Assembly: GCF_005484805.1 (NCBI RefSeq)
Contig: NZ_CP039432.1
Span: forward strand, 2,046,001-2,110,000
Direction: 5' to 3'
Length of the DNA stretch: 64,000 nt
DNA from: Rhodococcus sp. SGAir0479
GTDB lineage: Bacteria > Actinomycetota > Actinomycetes > Mycobacteriales > Mycobacteriaceae
The position numbers and the translations under genes are program-made. Shown here one piece after another: positions 60,902-64,000 of this stretch (within the stretch, counting starts at the first letter, position 1; each line of letters begins with the position of its first letter). The notes under the pieces were generated by a model. The model was not told where the DNA came from, did no database searches, and saw only the letters and a program-made list of their open reading frames with translations.

Positions 60902-61417
60902 CTACGCGGAGATCCCCGGATACGTGTCGTCGGCACCCTGTTCGGCGAGGAAATCCTCGACGGCGGTGAGGAACCTCCCCGCCTCCGCATAGAAGCGGTC
61001 GGCATCGACATCCGACACGCCGCGGTCGACGCCGGCCTCGATCGCCGCCCGCAACGCCGAGTGCGCGGCGAAGTAGTCGGCCCACTCACCGAACTGGGGT
61101 GCCGTACGCGCCATGAGCACCCAGGCGCTGCGCGAGCGCGGCCGTCGCGCCGGAGCCTGCTGTCCCTCCGACGCCGCGAGCACCGCGGCGGCACCCTTGA
61201 GCGCCGCGAGATAGGCGCACCGGAAACGCTCGGCGGGCGCCCCGGCCCCGACCGACTCCGAGAGCAGCCCGTCCGCCCGGCGCAGAAGTGCGCCCGCCCG
61301 CACGAGCGCCCCGCGGCGTGACCGTCCCCCGTCCGCGCACGGCGCCGCTCCGGGACGCCGCGCGCCCGACACGATCGATGCCGACCGCGGCCGCATCTTC
61401 GATACTGCATCCGACAT
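60902..61417 (-). CDS. HEPN-domain protein, SAV_6107-like
   Basis: 171 aa, all-helical. Resembles the actinobacterial SAV_6107-family HEPN domain proteins, which lie next to the DUF3040/mraZ genes in relatives. The family R-x4-6-H ribonuclease motif is not present: the only His follows the nearest Arg by 15 residues, so it is probably not an active HEPN RNase. The ATG at 61417 gives MSDAVSK and follows GGAG; the frame is open to 61513, which would place its N-terminus in the SOS box region. Function unknown, possibly SOS-linked through the divergent promoter. Confidence 0.78.
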   Translation of the reverse strand: MSDAVSKMRPRSASIVSGARRPGAAPCADGGRSRRGALVRAGALLRRADGLLSESVGAGAPAERFRCAYLAALKGAAAVLAASEGQQAPARRPRSRSAWVLMARTAPQFGEWADYFAAHSALRAAIEAGVDRGVSDVDADRFYAEAGRFLTAVEDFLAEQGADDTYPGISA

Positions 61418-61504
61418 GACTCCGAGCACCTCCCACCGCTTGCGGGTCCAGGGCCGGCGATCCGGCGATGATTCGCTTCCCTCGAACATCACCGGATCGC
61501 CGAT

Positions 61505-61522
61505 GTCGAACACATGTTCGAC
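61505..61522. promoter_or_regulatory. LexA (SOS) box
   Basis: The sequence contains TCGAACACATGTTCGA (61506-61521), a perfect fit to the actinobacterial LexA box TCGAAC-N4-GTTCGA, and the symmetry extends one base on both sides. It lies between the divergent HEPN gene (start 61417) and GNAT gene (start 61583). TATTCA and TATAGC, -10-like hexamers on the plus strand, follow at 61524 and 61531, so LexA would overlap the -35 region of the GNAT promoter. Confidence 0.8.
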
Positions 61523-61530
61523 CTATTCAA

Positions 61531-61536
61531 TATAGC
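61531..61536 (+). promoter_or_regulatory. -10 candidate of the GNAT-crtO-cruF operon
   Basis: TATAGC sits just downstream of the LexA box and would give a 5' leader of about 40 bases before the ATG at 61583. TATTCA at 61524-61529 is an alternative. The -35 position would overlap the LexA box. Confidence 0.4.
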
Positions 61537-61582
61537 TGGACCCACCGACAGGACGTCAAGAGAGAAGAGGGTGAGCCCGAGC

Positions 61583-62224
61583 ATGGACTCCACCGGCAGT
61601 ACCGGCGCGAGCCCCGGCGAGCGCCCGGATCCCCGACCGGACGCGGCCGCGCCGGTCGTTCTGGAATTGTCGGCGGCCGAGATGCGTGCGCGACTGCCCG
61701 AGGCGCTGGCGATCTACGTGGCCGCGATGGGCTACCCGCGCGGCACCGAGTACCACCGCGCCCCCCTCTGGGCCGAGCACACGCGACGTGCGGGGTGGCG
61801 CGCGGTCGGCGCCGTCCGGTCCGATCCCGCCGACCCGGACCGCCCTGCCACGCTGGTGGCCATCGCCTACGGGTACCGGGGTGCGCCGGACCAGTGGTGG
61901 CAGCAGCAGGTTCGCCACGGCATGCAGTCGACGGGCTGGAGCCGCGACCAGATCGAGTACGTGCTCGGCAACTACTTCGAGCTGACCGAACTGCACGTCC
62001 ACCCCAGCGCCCAGGGACATCGTCTGGGCGAACGACTGCTGCACCGACTGCTCACCGGCCGTCCCGAGCGCGGAGTCCTGCTCTCCACACCCGAGGTGGC
62101 GGGCGAGGACAACCGGGCGTGGCGGCTGTACCGCCGTACCGGATTCCGGGACGTCGTCCGCCACTTCACCTTCGCGGGCGACCGACGGCCGTTCGCAGTT
62201 CTAGGCCGGGGGTTGCCGCTGTGA
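61583..62224 (+). CDS. GNAT-family acetyltransferase
   Basis: 213 aa. Resembles the M. tuberculosis Rv2170 acetyltransferase, which also lies beside the DUF3040/mraZ region. The core includes YFELTELHVHPSAQGHRLGERLLHRLLTG (about 130-158), whose QGHRLGE is the acetyl-CoA binding loop, and GEDNRAWRLYRRTGFRDV (about 173-190). It transfers acetyl groups from acetyl-CoA to an unknown acceptor, perhaps protein lysines. The start is uncertain: ATG at 61583 is chosen; GTG at 61571 is possible, and the ATG at 61514 lies inside the LexA box. Overlaps crtO in GTGA. Confidence 0.85.
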   Translation: MDSTGSTGASPGERPDPRPDAAAPVVLELSAAEMRARLPEALAIYVAAMGYPRGTEYHRAPLWAEHTRRAGWRAVGAVRSDPADPDRPATLVAIAYGYRGAPDQWWQQQVRHGMQSTGWSRDQIEYVLGNYFELTELHVHPSAQGHRLGERLLHRLLTGRPERGVLLSTPEVAGEDNRAWRLYRRTGFRDVVRHFTFAGDRRPFAVLGRGLPL

Positions 62225-63807
62225 TCGATACCGTCGTCGTCGGATCGGGCCACAACGCCCTTGTCTCGGCCTGCTACCTCGCACGAGAGGGCTGGTCGGT
62301 GGAGGTCATCGAACGCGACAGCGTCGTCGGTGGCGCCGTCTCGACGGTCGAGCGGTTCCCCGGACACCGTGTCGACCGGGGCTCGTCGGCGCACATCATG
62401 ATCCGCCACAGCGGAATCGTCGAGGAGCTCGACCTCGCCGCGCACGGGCTGCGCTACATCGACTGCGACCCATGGGCGTTCGCGCCCGCGCCGGCCGGAT
62501 CGGATCGTCCCGGCATCGTCTTCCACCGCGACCTCGATCGCACGTGCCGGTCGATCGAGGAGTCGTGCGGCAGCGCGGACGCGGACGCCTACCGGCGGTT
62601 CGTCGCGACGTGGGGGCCGCGGACGCAACGGGTCATGCGCGCGTTCGCCGCGCCCCCGACCGGAGGGCGGCTGCTGCGCTCGTTCTGGGGTCTCGACACG
62701 GCCGGCGGCGCGGGCGCACTCTCACGAGAGTTCCTCACCACGGGCGACGCCCTGCTCGACGAGTACTTCGACAGCGAACCGCTCAAGGCCGCGCTGGCCT
62801 GGTTCGGCGCCCAGTCCGGGCCGCCGATGTCCGAGCCGGGCACCGCGCCGATGGTCGGGTTCGCCGCCCTGATGCACACCCTTCCGCCGGGTCGTGCAGT
62901 CGGCGGCAGCGGCGCGCTCACCGCGGCGCTGGCCCGCCGCCTCGAATCCGACGGCGGCACCGTCACACTCGGGGACGGCGTGACCGAACTGCGGCGCGGC
63001 GACGACGGGTGGACGGTGGTCACCGAGTCGGGCCGCCGGATCCGGGCGCGTACGGTGATCGCCGGGTGTCACGTGCTGACGACCCTCGACCTGCTCGAGC
63101 GGGGCGGGTACGACCGGGAGACCCTCGCGGGATGGCGCCGGCGCATCCGGGTGGGACCGGGGATCGGCATGGTGCTGCGACTGGGCACCGATGCGCTGCC
63201 GACGTATCCGAGCGCACCGAGCGAGGCGGCCGCGACGTCGGGGCTGCAGCTGCTCGTCTCCGATCGCGCACAACTGCGGACGGCGCACGGTGCGGCCCTG
63301 GCAGGTGAACTGCCGCCGCAGCCGGCGGTACTCGCGATGAGTTTCAGCGGCATCGACCCCACGATCTCCCCCGCCGGCGAGCACCAGGTGACGTTGTGGT
63401 CGCAATGGCACCCGTACGCGCTGTCCGGCGGCCGGTCCTGGGCCGATCTCGGGGCGACCGAGGCCGACCGCATCGTCGCGGGCGTGGACGCGCTCGCACC
63501 CGGCTTCGCGGACAGCATCCGGCACCGGTACGTACAGACCCCCGCCGACATCGAGCGCGAGATGGGCCTGCTCGGTGGCAACGTGATGCACGTGGAGATG
63601 TCCCTCGACCAGATGTTCATGTGGCGCCCCCTCCCGGAGCTCGCCGGGCACCGCGTCCCGCACGCCGAGGCCCTCTACCTGACCGGCGCGTCCACACATC
63701 CCGGCGGCGGAGTGTCGGGCTCGAGCGGGCGCAGCGCCGCCCGCGTCGCGCTCGCGGACGCGAGTGGCGGACGGCTGCGGCGGGCGCTGCGCAAGACGCT
63801 GCGATGA
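62221..63807 (+). CDS. crtO: carotenoid ketolase CrtO (phytoene desaturase-like)
   Basis: 528 aa FAD-dependent oxidoreductase. The N-terminal VVVGSGHNALVSACYLAREG (4-23) is the FAD dinucleotide fold, and the C-terminal YLTGASTHPGGGVSGSSGRSAA completes the cofactor site. Length and sequence throughout closely resemble what I recall of R. erythropolis CrtO, a ketolase that adds a 4-keto group to beta- or gamma-carotene; related CrtI-type desaturases share the fold. GTG start overlaps the GNAT stop, and its ATGA stop overlaps cruF, so it is in one coupled operon. Membrane-associated action on carotenoids expected. Confidence 0.85.
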   Translation: MIDTVVVGSGHNALVSACYLAREGWSVEVIERDSVVGGAVSTVERFPGHRVDRGSSAHIMIRHSGIVEELDLAAHGLRYIDCDPWAFAPAPAGSDRPGIVFHRDLDRTCRSIEESCGSADADAYRRFVATWGPRTQRVMRAFAAPPTGGRLLRSFWGLDTAGGAGALSREFLTTGDALLDEYFDSEPLKAALAWFGAQSGPPMSEPGTAPMVGFAALMHTLPPGRAVGGSGALTAALARRLESDGGTVTLGDGVTELRRGDDGWTVVTESGRRIRARTVIAGCHVLTTLDLLERGGYDRETLAGWRRRIRVGPGIGMVLRLGTDALPTYPSAPSEAAATSGLQLLVSDRAQLRTAHGAALAGELPPQPAVLAMSFSGIDPTISPAGEHQVTLWSQWHPYALSGGRSWADLGATEADRIVAGVDALAPGFADSIRHRYVQTPADIEREMGLLGGNVMHVEMSLDQMFMWRPLPELAGHRVPHAEALYLTGASTHPGGGVSGSSGRSAARVALADASGGRLRRALRKTLR

Positions 63808-64000
63808 GCACCCGGTCTCCGCTCGTGCCGGTCTCCGCGGTGGTCGCGGCGGCGGCGGTCGGGGCGCAGATCGTCTACCCCCTCGTCGACGGGCGCGTCC
63901 GCGACGTCGTGACCGTCGCGGTCGTCGCCCTGCTCGCCGCCGCGTCGATCGTGCACGCGGTGGGCACCCGCGGCGGGCGGTGGGCCGCCGGCATGGTCGT
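63804..64000 (+). CDS. cruF: carotenoid hydratase CruF-like (partial)
   Basis: The first 65 residues are visible; the gene runs off the window. Hydrophobic segments GAQIVYPLVDG and VTVAVVALLAAASIVHAVGTRGGRW match the start of the DUF422/CruF family, which hydrates gamma-carotene at C-1'. The ATG overlaps the crtO stop (ATGA). Assignment rests on a short N-terminus and the crtO context. Confidence 0.65.
   Translation, partial: MSTRSPLVPVSAVVAAAAVGAQIVYPLVDGRVRDVVTVAVVALLAAASIVHAVGTRGGRWAAGMV

Noticed and set aside
61514-61570. An in-frame ATG giving the GNAT protein a longer N-terminus.
   Set aside because: The codon lies inside the LexA box and upstream of the -10 candidate, so it would not be in the transcript.
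60902-62224. HEPN plus GNAT as a toxin-antitoxin pair.
   Set aside because: The genes are divergent rather than in one operon, the HEPN RNase motif is missing, and the GNAT resembles a conserved housekeeping-type acetyltransferase rather than a GNAT toxin.

Overview
The window is high-GC actinobacterial DNA, most likely from Rhodococcus or a close Nocardiaceae relative. The evidence is a Wag31/SepF/FtsZ division cluster in mycobacterial gene order, a mycofactocin-type SDR, an MTB12-like lipoprotein, a secreted gamma-class chorismate mutase, an alcohol dehydrogenase with the zinc ligands of Rhodococcus ruber ADH-A, and a CrtO-type carotenoid ketolase like that of R. erythropolis. GTG and TTG starts and 4-base ATGA/GTGA overlaps are frequent. 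I see no tRNA, rRNA, CRISPR array, insertion sequence or prophage, so this is core chromosome.

Positions 1-20 kb hold metabolism and transport. A PucR-type regulator is divergent from an ADH-A-like dehydrogenase, followed by a ClC-type channel. The glycogen-to-trehalose genes glgX/treX and treY are separated from treZ by an LCM-type methyltransferase and a mycofactocin-type SDR. Next are an MFS exporter with a divergent TetR regulator, ilvA, poxB, a Ddn-type F420-dependent enzyme and a secreted DUF5995-like protein.

Positions 20-39 kb hold dnaE1, rarD, an esterase, a secreted chorismate mutase, an RluA-family pseudouridine synthase, lspA, three lipoproteins and dinB. A membrane protein of unknown function is paired with a ferritin-like metal-dependent hydrolase, both divergent from a TetR regulator. 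ileS follows and is preceded by a translational T-box leader.

Positions 39-60 kb, all on the minus strand, hold the complete division and cell-wall (dcw) cluster. Transcription runs mraZ, rsmH, ftsL-like, pbpB, murE, murF, mraY, murD, ftsW, murG, murC, ftsQ, ftsZ, pgeF, yggS, sepF, yggT, wag31. These genes make lipid II, flip or polymerise it and position the septal and polar machinery. The order ftsZ-pgeF-yggS-sepF-yggT-divIVA-ileS-lspA-rluD resembles that of Firmicutes. mraZ has a promoter carrying three GTGG boxes spaced 10 bp apart.

Positions 60-64 kb hold a DUF3040 membrane protein and a HEPN-domain protein on the minus strand. Divergent from them is a coupled GNAT-crtO-cruF operon whose last gene runs off the window. 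A perfect actinobacterial LexA (SOS) box lies in the divergent promoter region. This is the most unexpected signal in the window, because it would place an acetyltransferase plus carotenoid-modifying genes, or the HEPN gene, or both, under DNA-damage control.
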